A stretch of 64,000 bases of DNA from Mucilaginibacter sp. L3T2-6 (GCF_030519355.1 NZ_JAUMKC010000005.1:1-64000); one strand, 5' to 3'. Positions 35,127-45,285 are shown, counted from the stretch's first letter. Program-made: numbers and translations. Notes: generated from the sequence alone by a model not told the origin.

Positions 35127-35158
35127 AAAGCCTTCCAAATTTGGAGGGCTTTGCTGTT
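35127..35158 (+). terminator. Terminator after tRNA-Gln
   Basis: AAAGCCTTCC (35127-35136) pairs with GGAGGGCTTT (35143-35152), with one T-G pair, followed by a T-rich tail. Confidence 0.8.
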
Positions 35159-35189
35159 TCTGCAAATGTGGCCTCTGGCCGTACACTTT

Positions 35190-36509
35190 TTAGAAGTTTA
35201 TAGCCAGCTCAACCTGCTCCGGCTTACCGTTAGTGTTCCCAACCCATTTCGGGCCTTTTTTTATTAGGTCAATAGCCTTTTTATCAGCGTCGTCGCTCAA
35301 GCTGGTTAAAACTGTTACATTGCTGATCGCTCCGGTTTTGTCTACCCAAAATGACAGTAAGACCGTCCCTGTTTCCCGGTCGGGAGACACAGAGGCGCCG
35401 CTTAAGTACCTGTTATACTTTTTCCAGCCAATTTGAGGATGGGCAACCGAAGGATTCTTTGTGTTGTTTGATAGTGCCGCCTCCGTGGGGATATCGGCAG
35501 GCGCAAGGCTAATCGTTTTCAGCGAATCTCCTCCGGCTGCAGCGGCTCCTATTTTTGCGGTATTATACCCTAAGCGGCTAACAGTAAATCCGCGTTTAAT
35601 ACGCTCTGACGGAATATTAAATCTTCCATCCCGGTCGGTAACTGTGCCAAAGTTTGTACCATAGGCTTTTATGGATACACCTTGCAGCGGCGCGCCGTCT
35701 ATTTCGTCGACAATGCGGCCTTGCAGATAAAACTTTTGCGAGCCGGGCGAGGTCATTCTCAAATCAGCAGGGGCAGAATTTAGCCCATCGGCCTTGCTGT
35801 TAAGCTTATACTCCGGGGCAACTGCGGCCGGAGGCGTTATTTGTGCCAAAATATTTTGGGAAGGCTTGGCAACGGTCACTTCATTCAATGCGTTGTTTTT
35901 TTTTGCCGGCCTGTAATTCATCACCACCAATTCGTTTAACGGAGTATTGTCAGCTGTATCCGCATTTGGCACAACAGCATTGGCAATAACATTCTTATCG
36001 GCCGCCGGCTCGGCAACCACAGGTACAGCATCCTGGTGACGGGTTATCTCCGGGGCTGCCTTTTTAACAATAGTTCTTGAACGAATCGCCGGTGTTGATG
36101 CCTTAGCCAGCATCTGCGCAGCGGCGGTGGTTTCTTTCGCCACCGGTTGCACCGGAGGTGTTTTTTCAACACGCTTAACAACCATTAAATGTGGTTGTAC
36201 TACGTGTGAAGTTTTAATAAATACCAGCCAGCCTATCGTAAATACCACCAAAACAGATGCTGCAATGGCCAGTGTCCGGAAAGGAATCAGGCGTTTTACT
36301 TTCTTCTCTTCAACGCGCTGCCGCAACCGTTTGCTCAAGCCGGTTAAATTGGCTTGCTGACCACGGCCGGATTTTTCGTAACCCTCCAGGGCATCGGCCA
36401 GGAAAGGATCGTCCTGCGCACGAGCTTCCAGTTGGTGCATAGCACGGGCATCAAGCTCCCCGTTAAGGTACTTTTGAATTAATATTATGTCAGCATCGTG
36501 GTTAGCCAC
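35190..36509 (-). CDS. Anti-sigma-like membrane protein with CarboxypepD_reg and TonB C-terminal domains
   Basis: About 439 residues starting at GTG 36509, which overlaps the sigma gene stop (GTGGCTAA), so translation is coupled. The N-terminus ANHDADIILIQKYLNGELD...LEAR...DPFLADALEGYE resembles anti-sigma domains. A membrane helix follows (TLAIAASVLVVFTIGWLVF). After a long linker comes a CarboxypepD_reg domain (LQGRIVDEIDGAPLQGVSIK) and a TonB-C-like end (GTVLLSFWVDKTGAISNVTV). The longer frame to 36572 is unlikely. It probably transmits a surface signal to the sigma factor. Confidence 0.78.
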   Translation of the reverse strand: MANHDADIILIQKYLNGELDARAMHQLEARAQDDPFLADALEGYEKSGRGQQANLTGLSKRLRQRVEEKKVKRLIPFRTLAIAASVLVVFTIGWLVFIKTSHVVQPHLMVVKRVEKTPPVQPVAKETTAAAQMLAKASTPAIRSRTIVKKAAPEITRHQDAVPVVAEPAADKNVIANAVVPNADTADNTPLNELVVMNYRPAKKNNALNEVTVAKPSQNILAQITPPAAVAPEYKLNSKADGLNSAPADLRMTSPGSQKFYLQGRIVDEIDGAPLQGVSIKAYGTNFGTVTDRDGRFNIPSERIKRGFTVSRLGYNTAKIGAAAAGGDSLKTISLAPADIPTEAALSNNTKNPSVAHPQIGWKKYNRYLSGASVSPDRETGTVLLSFWVDKTGAISNVTVLTSLSDDADKKAIDLIKKGPKWVGNTNGKPEQVELAINF

Positions 36510-37071
36510 TTTTCTTCTCCAAACAAATTTTAAGGTTACGCTTTCCGTTTTGAATAAAACTTTTAACCTCATTAAGGCTAAAACCGGTTATTTCCGTAAT
36601 CTCTTTATAACACTTTTCATTTAAATAAAACAAACTCACCGTTTGTTTTTGCTTAGCAGGAAGCTTTTCTATACACCCCTCCAGTGCCTGCAGGGCCTCT
36701 TCGCGGTTATTATCTTCAGGATGCAAAACCAGCGAAAATTCCATAACATCATCCAGACTGATCACCTCCATTTTTTTTGACGAGCGAAGCTGCATCAAAC
36801 AATAGTTGCGGCTAAGCACGTAAAGCCAGCTTTTAAACTGTTTAATATCGTGCTGCTTAACCTTAGTGATCAATTCCTCAAATATCCCCATTACAGCATC
36901 CTGCGCCAGCTCTTCATCTTTTAAATATTTCAGGCAAACACCATAAACCAGGGGCATCTGCTTTTCATAAAGCTTGCCCAAAACCGCCAGGTCGCCGTGC
37001 TGGCGGTAACTGGTTAGCAATTGTTCATCGTCGGCGTCGGTTGGTTTAACTGGTCTCCTAAAAAAATTCAT
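36502..37071 (-). CDS. ECF sigma factor (sigma-70 family)
   Basis: 189 residues. Region 2 reads YGVCLKYLKDEELAQDAVMGIFEEL, then KSWLYVLSRNYCLMQLRSS; region 4 reads LPAKQKQTVSLFYLNEKCYKEITEITGFSLNEVKSFIQNGKRNL. This is a Bacteroidota ECF sigma. It is followed by an overlapping anti-sigma-like gene and is divergent from the VWA fusion gene 82 nt away, so all may be controlled together. Confidence 0.9.
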   Translation of the reverse strand: MNFFRRPVKPTDADDEQLLTSYRQHGDLAVLGKLYEKQMPLVYGVCLKYLKDEELAQDAVMGIFEELITKVKQHDIKQFKSWLYVLSRNYCLMQLRSSKKMEVISLDDVMEFSLVLHPEDNNREEALQALEGCIEKLPAKQKQTVSLFYLNEKCYKEITEITGFSLNEVKSFIQNGKRNLKICLEKKSG

Positions 37072-37152
37072 CCGGAGCGGCTAAAATAATTTTTTTTAAT
37101 GGTTTATGGAAATGCGCCGGGCACAGCATCATTAGTACAAAACCAAACAGTT

Positions 37153-39117
37153 ATGAAAAAGATTTTATTAATGATTTTAATATTGGCAGGCTTAACCGGG
37201 TTTAAGCAAACAGCCTTCCGCAATATTACAGGCGCCGTTACCGAAAAGAACACCGGTTTACCGCTGCCTGGAGTGAGCGTTACCGCGCCCGGCACCCAGG
37301 CCGCCACCCAAACGGATATTAATGGCAGGTTTACTATAAGTGTGCCAGAAAGCTGCAAATCGCTTAAGTTTACTTTTGTTGGCTACAAAACGCTAACCTT
37401 GCAATTGGGTAAAAGCGACAAACTGAATGCCGCGCTTGAATTTAACGCCAACCAACTGAACGAGGTTGTTATCACAGGATATAACACCCAGCGAAAAAAA
37501 GATGTTACGGCAGCTGTCTCTGTGGTTAAGATGGACTATGCCGCCCCGCAGCCAAATGTGGCGACCGCGCTACAGGGACGGGTATCGGGTATCACAGTTT
37601 CCAACGCGCCAGTACCGGCTGGAAACGCCGCCATAACGCTGCGCGGTACGTCTTCCTTTTCAATAGCACCACTGGTAAACGACGAAAGCTATAAAAACAA
37701 TCCTGAAAACGGGTTTACTACGGTAAACGCCAACCCGCTTTCAACCTTTTCTGTAGATGTAGACGCAGCGTCGTATGCCAACATAAGGCGCTTTATCAAC
37801 AATGGTCAGCTACCGCCCCCAGATGCTGTTCGCATTGAAGAGATGATAAATTACTTTAAGTATAATTTGGCCGGTCCCTCTGATAATAGTCCGGTCGCCA
37901 TTCATACGGAATTATCATCGGCGCCATGGAATGCCAGTCACCGGCTACTGCGTATCGGGCTAAAAGCAAAAACTATCCAACAAAAAAAACTGCCGCCATC
38001 AAACCTCGTGTTTTTAATCGATGTATCGGGCTCCATGCTCGAACCTAATAAGTTGCCGTTGGTAAAATCCTCTATGAAAATGCTGGTGGATCAATTGCGG
38101 GCGCAGGACAAAGTGGCCATTGTTACTTATGCAGGGAATGCGGGCCTCGCCCTGGCCGCAACTCCCGGTAATAAAAAAGAAGTTATTAACGATGCGATAG
38201 ACAATCTTGAGGCCGGCGGTTCTACGGCAGGTGGTGAAGGGTTGAAGCTGGCCTACAAGATTGCCCGTGAAAACTTTATGACTAAAGGTAATAACCGCAT
38301 TATACTGGCTACCGATGGCGACTTTAATGTTGGCCCCTCAAGCGATGGCGATATGGAGCAGTTAATAACTAAAGAGCGCGACAGCAAAGTAGCTATCTCT
38401 ATTCTTGGTTTTGGCATGGGCAACTATAAAGACAGTAAGATGGAGACCATGGCCGACAAGGGCAACGGAAACTACGCCTATATAGATAACCTTACCGAAG
38501 CGCATAAGGCCCTGGTAAGCGAGTTTGGCGGTACCCTATTTACGGTTGCGAAAGATGTAAAGATCCAGATTGAATTCAATCCGGCCAAAGTGCAGGCGTA
38601 TCGCCTTCTTGGCTATGAAGACCGCATCCTGGCCAAAGAGGATTTTAATAACGATAAGAAAGATGCGGGCGATATGGGCTCCGGCCATACAGTTACTGCA
38701 TTATATGAAGTAGTGCCGGTCGGTGTTAAGGATGACTATGCTGGCAATGTTGACCCGTTGAAATACCAAAAAACCGCCCCGGCGCCTCAAAGTAACTCAT
38801 CAGATGAAATGATGACTATTAAATTCAGGTATAAAGAGCCGCATTCCGAAAAAAGCTTGCTTAAGGCTGTCGCTATAAAAGATAAACCCATGGCATTAAG
38901 CGCAACATCAGACGATTTCAGGTTTGCAGCTGCCGTTGCCGAATTCGGTATGTTATTGCGCGAATCAGAATTTAAACAGGGCGCTACTTTTCAGCAGGCG
39001 ATCAGCCTGGCAAAAGGAGCTAAGGAAAATGACGAGGATGGCTACCGGTCGGAATTTGTGAGGCTGGCCGAAAGTGCAAAATCACTGGCCAAAAAAGAAC
39101 TCGCTGCTAACAAGTAA
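37153..39117 (+). CDS. VWA protein with SusC-like CarboxypepD_reg and plug domains at the N-terminus
   Basis: 654 residues from the ATG at 37153 (signal-like start MKKILLMILILAGLTGF). The first ~80 mature residues are a CarboxypepD_reg domain (GAVTEKNTGLPLPGVSVTAPG). Next is a TonB-plug-like stretch with VVITGYNTQRKKDVTAAVS and LQGRVSGITVSNAP. Then comes a YfbK-type VWA protein with FSVDVDAASYANIRRFI, MIDAS motif LIDVSGSM and a C-terminal DUF3520-like part. No barrel follows the plug. Divergent from the sigma gene by 82 nt. Confidence 0.85.
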   Translation: MKKILLMILILAGLTGFKQTAFRNITGAVTEKNTGLPLPGVSVTAPGTQAATQTDINGRFTISVPESCKSLKFTFVGYKTLTLQLGKSDKLNAALEFNANQLNEVVITGYNTQRKKDVTAAVSVVKMDYAAPQPNVATALQGRVSGITVSNAPVPAGNAAITLRGTSSFSIAPLVNDESYKNNPENGFTTVNANPLSTFSVDVDAASYANIRRFINNGQLPPPDAVRIEEMINYFKYNLAGPSDNSPVAIHTELSSAPWNASHRLLRIGLKAKTIQQKKLPPSNLVFLIDVSGSMLEPNKLPLVKSSMKMLVDQLRAQDKVAIVTYAGNAGLALAATPGNKKEVINDAIDNLEAGGSTAGGEGLKLAYKIARENFMTKGNNRIILATDGDFNVGPSSDGDMEQLITKERDSKVAISILGFGMGNYKDSKMETMADKGNGNYAYIDNLTEAHKALVSEFGGTLFTVAKDVKIQIEFNPAKVQAYRLLGYEDRILAKEDFNNDKKDAGDMGSGHTVTALYEVVPVGVKDDYAGNVDPLKYQKTAPAPQSNSSDEMMTIKFRYKEPHSEKSLLKAVAIKDKPMALSATSDDFRFAAAVAEFGMLLRESEFKQGATFQQAISLAKGAKENDEDGYRSEFVRLAESAKSLAKKELAANK

Positions 39118-39550
39118 ACTATTAGCTGACCGATAGAGGCATGCCCGGCGCTGCGCAACCTTCAGGCTTAATGTCATTGTATCCGCGTTAATTCCTAAGC
39201 CAAACGGGTACTGCTGAGGCTGACATTAATGGTTGCAAAGCAAAGGGCTGTTTCTGTTTTTGGCGAAAATATCTTTTTACGGCTAACGTCATCGTTTGCC
39301 CAAAAAATTCCCCGGCGACTGTTCACAATATTCCCCTGCGTTTTACGAATTTTTAACTTAAAGGATAATTAATTTTTTTGAAGAGTAATATCATGCGATA
39401 TTTGCACATAGGTGCTATTGGCACAGCTATTGCCTAATAATTAATGCTATGCTATTAATTAAGGCCTGCATCGGGTTTTTATGAAAACAATCGCCGGCTA
39501 AAGCTTTAGTTATAAAATATTTATCTTAGCAAAACTTAAACTATTTACCC
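39118..39550. other. Intergenic region before the response regulator
   Basis: No gene seen. TAATTAAT (39438-39445) and ATTAATTA (39454-39461) form a perfect 8-bp dyad about 90 nt before the response regulator. Its role is unknown. Confidence 0.4.
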
Positions 39551-39955
39551 ATGTGCAAACTTGTAGTAATTGACGACAACCCGACAGACCATTACATTAT
39601 GCAGCGTTTACTGCACAATAACTATAATTGCGAACAGGCAACCTACACTTTTGACGGCCGATTGGTGCTGGACTACCTGGAAGAAAATAAAGACACCGGC
39701 CCTCTGCCTGATGTCATTCTGCTTGACCTGGACATGCCTCAGCTGACCGGCTGGGAGTTTCTGGATAAGCTGGAAAGCTTTAATGCAGAAACCAACAAAA
39801 ATGTAAGAGTGCATATCATGAGCTCATCCATCCGCACAGCTGATGTGTTTCAGTCGAAAAAATACAATTGCGTTAACTCTTTTATGACCAAACCGTTGTC
39901 CCGCGATTTAGTGAACCAGGTTTGCGAGCAGGCCAATCCCTACCATAACAATTAA
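39551..39955 (+). CDS. Single-domain response regulator (receiver only)
   Basis: 134 residues consisting of a CheY-like receiver. Acid pocket Asp-Asp in VVIDDNPTD, phospho-acceptor Asp in ILLDLDMPQ, Ser in HIMSSSI and Lys in FMTKPLS are present. There is no output domain and no kinase nearby, so it probably works in a phosphorelay with a remote hybrid kinase. It ends at a terminator. Confidence 0.9.
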   Translation: MCKLVVIDDNPTDHYIMQRLLHNNYNCEQATYTFDGRLVLDYLEENKDTGPLPDVILLDLDMPQLTGWEFLDKLESFNAETNKNVRVHIMSSSIRTADVFQSKKYNCVNSFMTKPLSRDLVNQVCEQANPYHNN

Positions 39956-40023
39956 GGGTCAAATACCCATTTGTAATAATATTTGTTTGATATTTTGAAT
40001 TGCGGGGCGCATTCAGCAAACAT

Positions 40024-40053
40024 AAGGCACTTTCACAGAGGTGCCTTTTTTAT
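40024..40053 (+). terminator. Terminator after the response regulator
   Basis: AAGGCAC (40024-40030) pairs with GTGCCTT (40041-40047) and is followed by TTTTT. Confidence 0.8.
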
Positions 40054-40117
40054 TTGACACGTGATTTACAGAATACAGGGCGCAATCCAAGCCGGCGCGT
40101 CAAAAAATCGGATGTAA

Positions 40118-41437
40118 TTATATCGCCGATACCCGCCAGATTTTGTTGCCCGCGTCGTCGGCTACCAATACCGAACCATCCGGCAAAGCTGCAATACCTA
40201 CGGGCCTGCCGTAAACTTTCTTATCATCAGCATCGGCAATAAAGCCCGTCAGGAAATCTTCAACCGTTCCGTTGGGCCTTCCATCCTTAAACGGAACAAA
40301 TACCACTTTATACCCTACCAGCTTCGAGCTGTTCCATGAACCATGCTGCCCTATAAATGCGCCGCCCCGGTACCGCGCAGGGAATGCACTGCCGGTATAA
40401 AAAGCGAGGCCGAGCGAGGCCGTGTGCGCGCCGAGTGACAAGTCGGGCGTAATGGATTTTCTTACCAGGCCGGGCCGCTCACCAATATGGTCCGGATCTT
40501 CATGTTTACCAAAATAAGCGAAAGGCCAGCCATAAAAACCGCCTTCTTTCACACTGGTTAAATAATCAGGCACAAGATTGTCGCCAAGGTCATCCCGCTC
40601 ATTAACCACGGTGAAAAGCACATTAGTTAAAGGTTCAAAATCAATGCCCGCCGGGTTTCGCAAACCGCTTGCAAAAATGCGTTCGTGTGTTCCGTCCGGG
40701 TCTGTTTCCAGGATATCGGCGCGACGGGCCTCCACTTCCAAACCATGTTCAGCATCATTGGTGCCTGAACCTACGGAAATGTATATTTTACTGCCATTCT
40801 TATTTGCGCGCAGGTTGCGTGTCCAATGGTTGTTATAGCCGCCGGCAGGCAGCGAAAGGATTTCCTTTCCGGCAGCTGTTATATTTTTTTGCCCTTCTTT
40901 ATAGGGATATCGCCACAGAGCGTCTGTATTAGCTACGTAAAACCAGCCGTTTAAAATCAGCATACCGTAAGGCTGTTTCAGGTTGCTTAAAAACGTGTGC
41001 CTGGTATCTGCGGCGCCGTCGCCATTGGTATCCCTCAGCAAGCTGATTCGGTTAGCGCTTTTGTTGTAGTTCTGCGATTTACCGGCCCCGATAATATTAG
41101 CGCCAATGCGTTTTATCCCGCCAATTTCTGTATTTGCTTCCGATACAAATACGTCGCCGTCCGGAGCCACATAAATATTGCGCGGATTGTTCAAACCTTC
41201 CGCAAATAAGTTTACCTTAAATCCTGCAGGTGCAACAGGTGTTTTGCCTTGCGGCCAGCCAATCACCCTGCAAAAAGTCATAGCTGCCTTGGTTTGATAG
41301 GGCGGCGGCAGCTTTACCCGCTGGTTTGCCGATGTTACAACATCGTCGGCTTTCGAAGGGTCAGGCTTTTTTGATGAGCATCTAAAGCATAGCAGGGCGG
41401 TTGATAAAATAATTACATTAAGGCGAAAACTCATCAT
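40118..41437 (-). CDS. Sorbosone-dehydrogenase-like beta-propeller lipoprotein
   Basis: 439 residues. The signal ends in LLCFRC, a lipobox. The body matches the soluble glucose/sorbosone dehydrogenase propeller: AEGLNNPRNIYVAPDGDVFVSE, LPAGGYNNHWTRNLRANKNGSKIYISVGSG, FASGLRNPAGIDFEP and a C-terminal GIAALPDGSVLVADDAGNKIWRV. Such enzymes oxidise sugars with PQQ, but no PQQ genes are in view and a non-enzymatic role is possible. It appears monocistronic; another Met codon is 1 codon downstream. Confidence 0.85.
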   Translation of the reverse strand: MMSFRLNVIILSTALLCFRCSSKKPDPSKADDVVTSANQRVKLPPPYQTKAAMTFCRVIGWPQGKTPVAPAGFKVNLFAEGLNNPRNIYVAPDGDVFVSEANTEIGGIKRIGANIIGAGKSQNYNKSANRISLLRDTNGDGAADTRHTFLSNLKQPYGMLILNGWFYVANTDALWRYPYKEGQKNITAAGKEILSLPAGGYNNHWTRNLRANKNGSKIYISVGSGTNDAEHGLEVEARRADILETDPDGTHERIFASGLRNPAGIDFEPLTNVLFTVVNERDDLGDNLVPDYLTSVKEGGFYGWPFAYFGKHEDPDHIGERPGLVRKSITPDLSLGAHTASLGLAFYTGSAFPARYRGGAFIGQHGSWNSSKLVGYKVVFVPFKDGRPNGTVEDFLTGFIADADDKKVYGRPVGIAALPDGSVLVADDAGNKIWRVSAI

Positions 41438-41605
41438 AAAAACAAGTATGCAATTTTAATTTAACTTCTTATGCTTTTTTTGTTTCGTTATCAGCCTGTC
41501 CGCTATGCAATAGGATGCTGTTTTTAGCTGCCTGTGGTCAAACCACAGGTATAATTAAGTACATTTGATTTTTGCTATCACCTTGTTTGATTTGATTATC
41601 CCCTA

Positions 41606-43546
41606 ATGAAACCGGCCCGGCTTAAGATACTTTTACCCGTAATCGGTTTATTTTTTGCGAGCCAAAGCATTGCGCAGGTTTGCACTGGGGCACTTGGGGA
41701 CCCTGTAATTAACCAGGATTTTGGCTCGGGCGCCGGTCCCGGCCCGCAGCTGTCATCTTCAGAAACAACCTATAGCTATCAAGCCGCCGATTGTCCGAAC
41801 GATGGCAGCTACACCATAGCCAGCCAGACCAACGGCTGTTTTGGCCGCACCTGGCACAGCCTTACCGATCACACCGGAAACCCTAACGGATACATGATGA
41901 TTGTAAATGCATCAAACGAGCCGGGCCTTTTTTACACGCAAACTGCCGACGCCGGTGTATTATGTGCCAATACCACCTATTACTTTTCTGCCTGGATAAC
42001 TAATATAATCATTCCATCGGCGTGTGGCGGTGCATCCACGCGGCCCAATATTACTTTTTCCATCGAAACGCTTGACGGCAAACAGCTAAGTCAACCCTAT
42101 AATACCGGCGATATTGAGCCTGCCGATGGCGTGGAATGGAAACAATACGGCACCTATTTTACTACACCCGCCAGTGTGAGTACCGTTGTGGTAAAAATGA
42201 TAAACAATGCTCCCGGCGGCTGTGGTAACGACCTGGCACTGGATGATATTACATTCCGCGCCTGCGGACCGGTAATCCAGGCCGGGTTTGGCGCTATTGC
42301 AGGGCAAACAACGCAGGAGATCTGCGAGGGCAGCAACGCACACTTTAGCATAAATGCAAAAGTTAGCGCTAATAATCCCGTATTACAATGGCAGGTAAAT
42401 TATTCAGATAATGGCTGGGTTGATATCGATCATGAAACCGGCGCCACGCTTAATATAGATTTTCAAAAGGCCGTTAAAGGTACTTATCAATACCGGCTTG
42501 GTGTAGCTAATGGTTCGGATATCACTTCCGTGCGGTGCAGGGTGTATTCGGCGCCGCTGACGGTCACGGTAAATCCGCTGCCGGTTGTCCCGGCCATTCC
42601 ACCAAAGACTTTTTGTGAGGGATATCCGCTCACACTGGAAGCATCGGGCGGCGCAACATACCGTTGGGCAGGCCCCGGCATTCAACCCACATCTCAAAAT
42701 CCCCTGGTTATAAATAACGCTACGCCGGCAAATGAAGGGACCTATACAGTGATAGCTACCTCGGATAAAGGCTGTGAGGCGCCGCCGGTACAGGTACAGG
42801 TTAAAATAGTGCCAAAAGTTGTGGCGAGTGTTAGTGGCAACGTGGCAATTTGCGCCGGACAAAGCACACAACTGCACGCCGCCGGCGGCCTTTATTATAA
42901 ATGGACCCCTTCCGCTGGGCTTGATCATGACGATATTGCCAACCCTGTTGCCAGCCCGGCAGACACCACTACTTATTCGGTAAACGTAAGTAACGACGGC
43001 TGTAATGATGACAGCAAAAAGATAACTGTTGCAGTGCGAAAAATTCCGGCAGCAGACGCGGGAGAAAACAAAAAGATCTTTGAGGGTCAATCGGTAAAGC
43101 TGAACGGATCTGTTACCGGAGATGAGACAACCAGCGTATCATGGTCGCCGGCAACTGCGCTCGACGATCCAACCGCCGTTACACCCACGGCAAACCCTAC
43201 AGACGACATCAGTTACACCATGACTGTGACTTCGGCAAACTGCGGGATATCAACCAGCACCGTTTTTGTACGGGTTTATAAAAAAATCACTATACCTAAT
43301 ACCTTTTCGCCCAATGGCGACGGCATTAACGACACCTGGAATATTGAAGCGCTGGTAACCTACCCTGAAAGCTCCTCGATGGTTTTCGACCGGTATGGCA
43401 AACTGGTATACAAAAGTACCGGCTACGCTAAAGCATGGGATGGCACATATAACGGCAGCAAACTGCCCGGCGGTACTTATTACTATGTTATTGATTTAAA
43501 AAACGGGACCAATAAATTAGCGGGATGGGTGTATATCGTGCGGTAA
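41606..43546 (+). CDS. Secreted T9SS cargo with Ig-like domains and gliding-motility C-terminal domain
   Basis: 646 residues with a signal peptide ending near SQSIAQ. The middle has several Ig/PKD-like modules with paired Cys (IPPKTFCEGYPLTLEASGG, VSGNVAICAGQSTQLHAAGG). The last ~90 residues form a type B sorting domain: ITIPNTFSPNGDGINDTWNI, FDRYGKLVYKS, WDGTYNGSKLPGGTYYYVI. These domains direct export and surface release through type IX secretion. The cargo function is not known; the N-terminal ~200 residues hold no recognised enzyme. Confidence 0.85.
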   Translation: MKPARLKILLPVIGLFFASQSIAQVCTGALGDPVINQDFGSGAGPGPQLSSSETTYSYQAADCPNDGSYTIASQTNGCFGRTWHSLTDHTGNPNGYMMIVNASNEPGLFYTQTADAGVLCANTTYYFSAWITNIIIPSACGGASTRPNITFSIETLDGKQLSQPYNTGDIEPADGVEWKQYGTYFTTPASVSTVVVKMINNAPGGCGNDLALDDITFRACGPVIQAGFGAIAGQTTQEICEGSNAHFSINAKVSANNPVLQWQVNYSDNGWVDIDHETGATLNIDFQKAVKGTYQYRLGVANGSDITSVRCRVYSAPLTVTVNPLPVVPAIPPKTFCEGYPLTLEASGGATYRWAGPGIQPTSQNPLVINNATPANEGTYTVIATSDKGCEAPPVQVQVKIVPKVVASVSGNVAICAGQSTQLHAAGGLYYKWTPSAGLDHDDIANPVASPADTTTYSVNVSNDGCNDDSKKITVAVRKIPAADAGENKKIFEGQSVKLNGSVTGDETTSVSWSPATALDDPTAVTPTANPTDDISYTMTVTSANCGISTSTVFVRVYKKITIPNTFSPNGDGINDTWNIEALVTYPESSSMVFDRYGKLVYKSTGYAKAWDGTYNGSKLPGGTYYYVIDLKNGTNKLAGWVYIVR

Positions 43547-43636
43547 GAGGTATTTTAAAAGTTGCCTTGGTAAAAACGGGTTCCGCAACATAGGCCAACC
43601 GCTCCTAACTGCCAGCTTAAACCTGCCAACTCTTTT

Positions 43637-44395
43637 TTACGCCTTCTTCTTTGCCGTATTCTTCACGGGCCTTGCCGCTTTAACCGTTTCAAAAGCATCA
43701 TCCGCTTCTGCTTTTATTTTAGGGGGTTCAGGCTTGTCTGCCAATTCAGCGAGAATGGTGCGGCCGCCTTTTACCACCTGGCCAAGTTCAACGTTTATTT
43801 TAGTACCAAGCGGCAAAAATACGTCCACACGGGAGCCGAATTTTATAAAGCCGAACTGCTCGCCCTGCTCAACCACATCGCCTTCTTTAACATACCACAC
43901 AATACGGCGCGCAAGCGCGCCGGCTATCTGGCGGAACAAAACGACAACGCCCTCTTTATTTTCGATGGCAATAGTAGTACGTTCATTTTCGGTAGATGAT
44001 TTGGGGTGCCAGGCCACCAGGTACTTGCCTTTGTGATACCTGAAATATTTAACAACCCCGGCTATTGGGTTACGGTTAACGTGCACATTTACCGGCGACA
44101 TAAACACGGAGAGCTGTATCCTTTTGTCTTTCAGAAATTCGGTTTCCACCGTCTCTTCAATCACCACCACCTTGCCATCGGCCGGGCATAAAACATATTT
44201 ATCATGCTTATCGATGCCGAATTTCGGGCTGCGGAAAAACTGCACGATAGTTACAAAAAGCAGGAATGAAAGGATGTAGATAATCCATTTTACCACGTGT
44301 GCTTCGGGGAAGTAAAATTGGATCAGCGCATTCAAAACAAAAATAAAAAGAATGCAAAGGGCTAACGAGGTATATCCTTCTTTATGAAAAGTCAT
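43637..44395 (-). CDS. psd: Phosphatidylserine decarboxylase
   Basis: Makes phosphatidylethanolamine. 252 residues. The N-terminus has two membrane helices (about 12-29 and 33-50). Conserved segments include VLCPADGKVV, FMSPVNVHVNRNP and the processing site FGSRVDVFLP, where cleavage before the Ser generates the pyruvoyl group. The C-terminus is a Lys/Ala-rich tail. It is last in the order CPBP protease, DUF2007, cdsA, psd. Confidence 0.93.
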   Translation of the reverse strand: MTFHKEGYTSLALCILFIFVLNALIQFYFPEAHVVKWIIYILSFLLFVTIVQFFRSPKFGIDKHDKYVLCPADGKVVVIEETVETEFLKDKRIQLSVFMSPVNVHVNRNPIAGVVKYFRYHKGKYLVAWHPKSSTENERTTIAIENKEGVVVLFRQIAGALARRIVWYVKEGDVVEQGEQFGFIKFGSRVDVFLPLGTKINVELGQVVKGGRTILAELADKPEPPKIKAEADDAFETVKAARPVKNTAKKKA

Positions 44396-44448
44396 TGTTT
44401 TGGGTATTTATTATAGCACTACCGATTGCAGGTAATAGTGCAAAGCTA

Positions 44449-45285
44449 CTAATTTGAAATGAAGTACAGGTAAGTATATACAATAGGAGCGGCCAGCAGC
44501 AAGCCATCGAACCTGTCGAGCAGGCCGCCATGGCCGGGCAGCAAACCGCCGGAATCTTTAACATTAATGCTACGCTTAAGCATTGATTCTACTAAATCGC
44601 CGGTTGTGCCGATGATGGATATGATCAATGCGATAACAATCCAATGCTGCATGGCCAGCCCTGTGTAATAATGGCCAAGTATACGCCCTGCGGCCACACT
44701 GATAATAGCGCCGCCGATGAATCCTTCCCAGGTCTTTTTCGGCGAGTGGCGCTCAAAAAGCTTGGTGCGCCCCAATGCCCGCCCAACCAGGTAAGCGCCG
44801 GTATCGTTCGACCAAAGCATTACCAGGAAACCCAGCGGAAGGTAAAGATTAAACCCACCCAAAACATACGCCAGGGCATGGAAAAACGTAAACGGCACAA
44901 CGGTAAATATCAATCCCAGGTATGTATAAGCAATATTGGTAAAGGGCGCTTCTGATTTGGCGAACAGCTCTGTTGTGAAAATAGCGGCCGATGCAACCGG
45001 GATTAAAAATAATAACTTGTGCCCGGTATTCATGCCTTCCAAACCAGGCATTGAAAAAACACCCGAATAACAAAGCACGGCGAAGGCTGCGAATATTAAA
45101 GCCCCGGTAAGTATCCCCACGGGGACGTTCGGGTTAGCCGTACCCTGCTTTATCAGGCCATAAAACTCAAAAAGGCACAGGCAGCTTATCAGCAAATAAA
45201 AGCCGGCAAAAACCAGCGGGCCCAGCATAACCGAGGCCAGCATTACAATCACAAAAATTATCCCTGTTATGGTTCTTGTCTTCAT
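44449..45285 (-). CDS. cdsA: Phosphatidate cytidylyltransferase
   Basis: Makes CDP-diacylglycerol from phosphatidic acid and CTP. 278 residues with about 7 membrane helices. The family signature near the C-terminus reads SINVKDSGGLLPGHGGLLDR, with the acidic residues in LLDRFDGLL. It precedes psd and overlaps the DUF2007 gene by 4 nt (ATGA). Confidence 0.94.
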   Translation of the reverse strand: MKTRTITGIIFVIVMLASVMLGPLVFAGFYLLISCLCLFEFYGLIKQGTANPNVPVGILTGALIFAAFAVLCYSGVFSMPGLEGMNTGHKLLFLIPVASAAIFTTELFAKSEAPFTNIAYTYLGLIFTVVPFTFFHALAYVLGGFNLYLPLGFLVMLWSNDTGAYLVGRALGRTKLFERHSPKKTWEGFIGGAIISVAAGRILGHYYTGLAMQHWIVIALIISIIGTTGDLVESMLKRSINVKDSGGLLPGHGGLLDRFDGLLLAAPIVYTYLYFISN

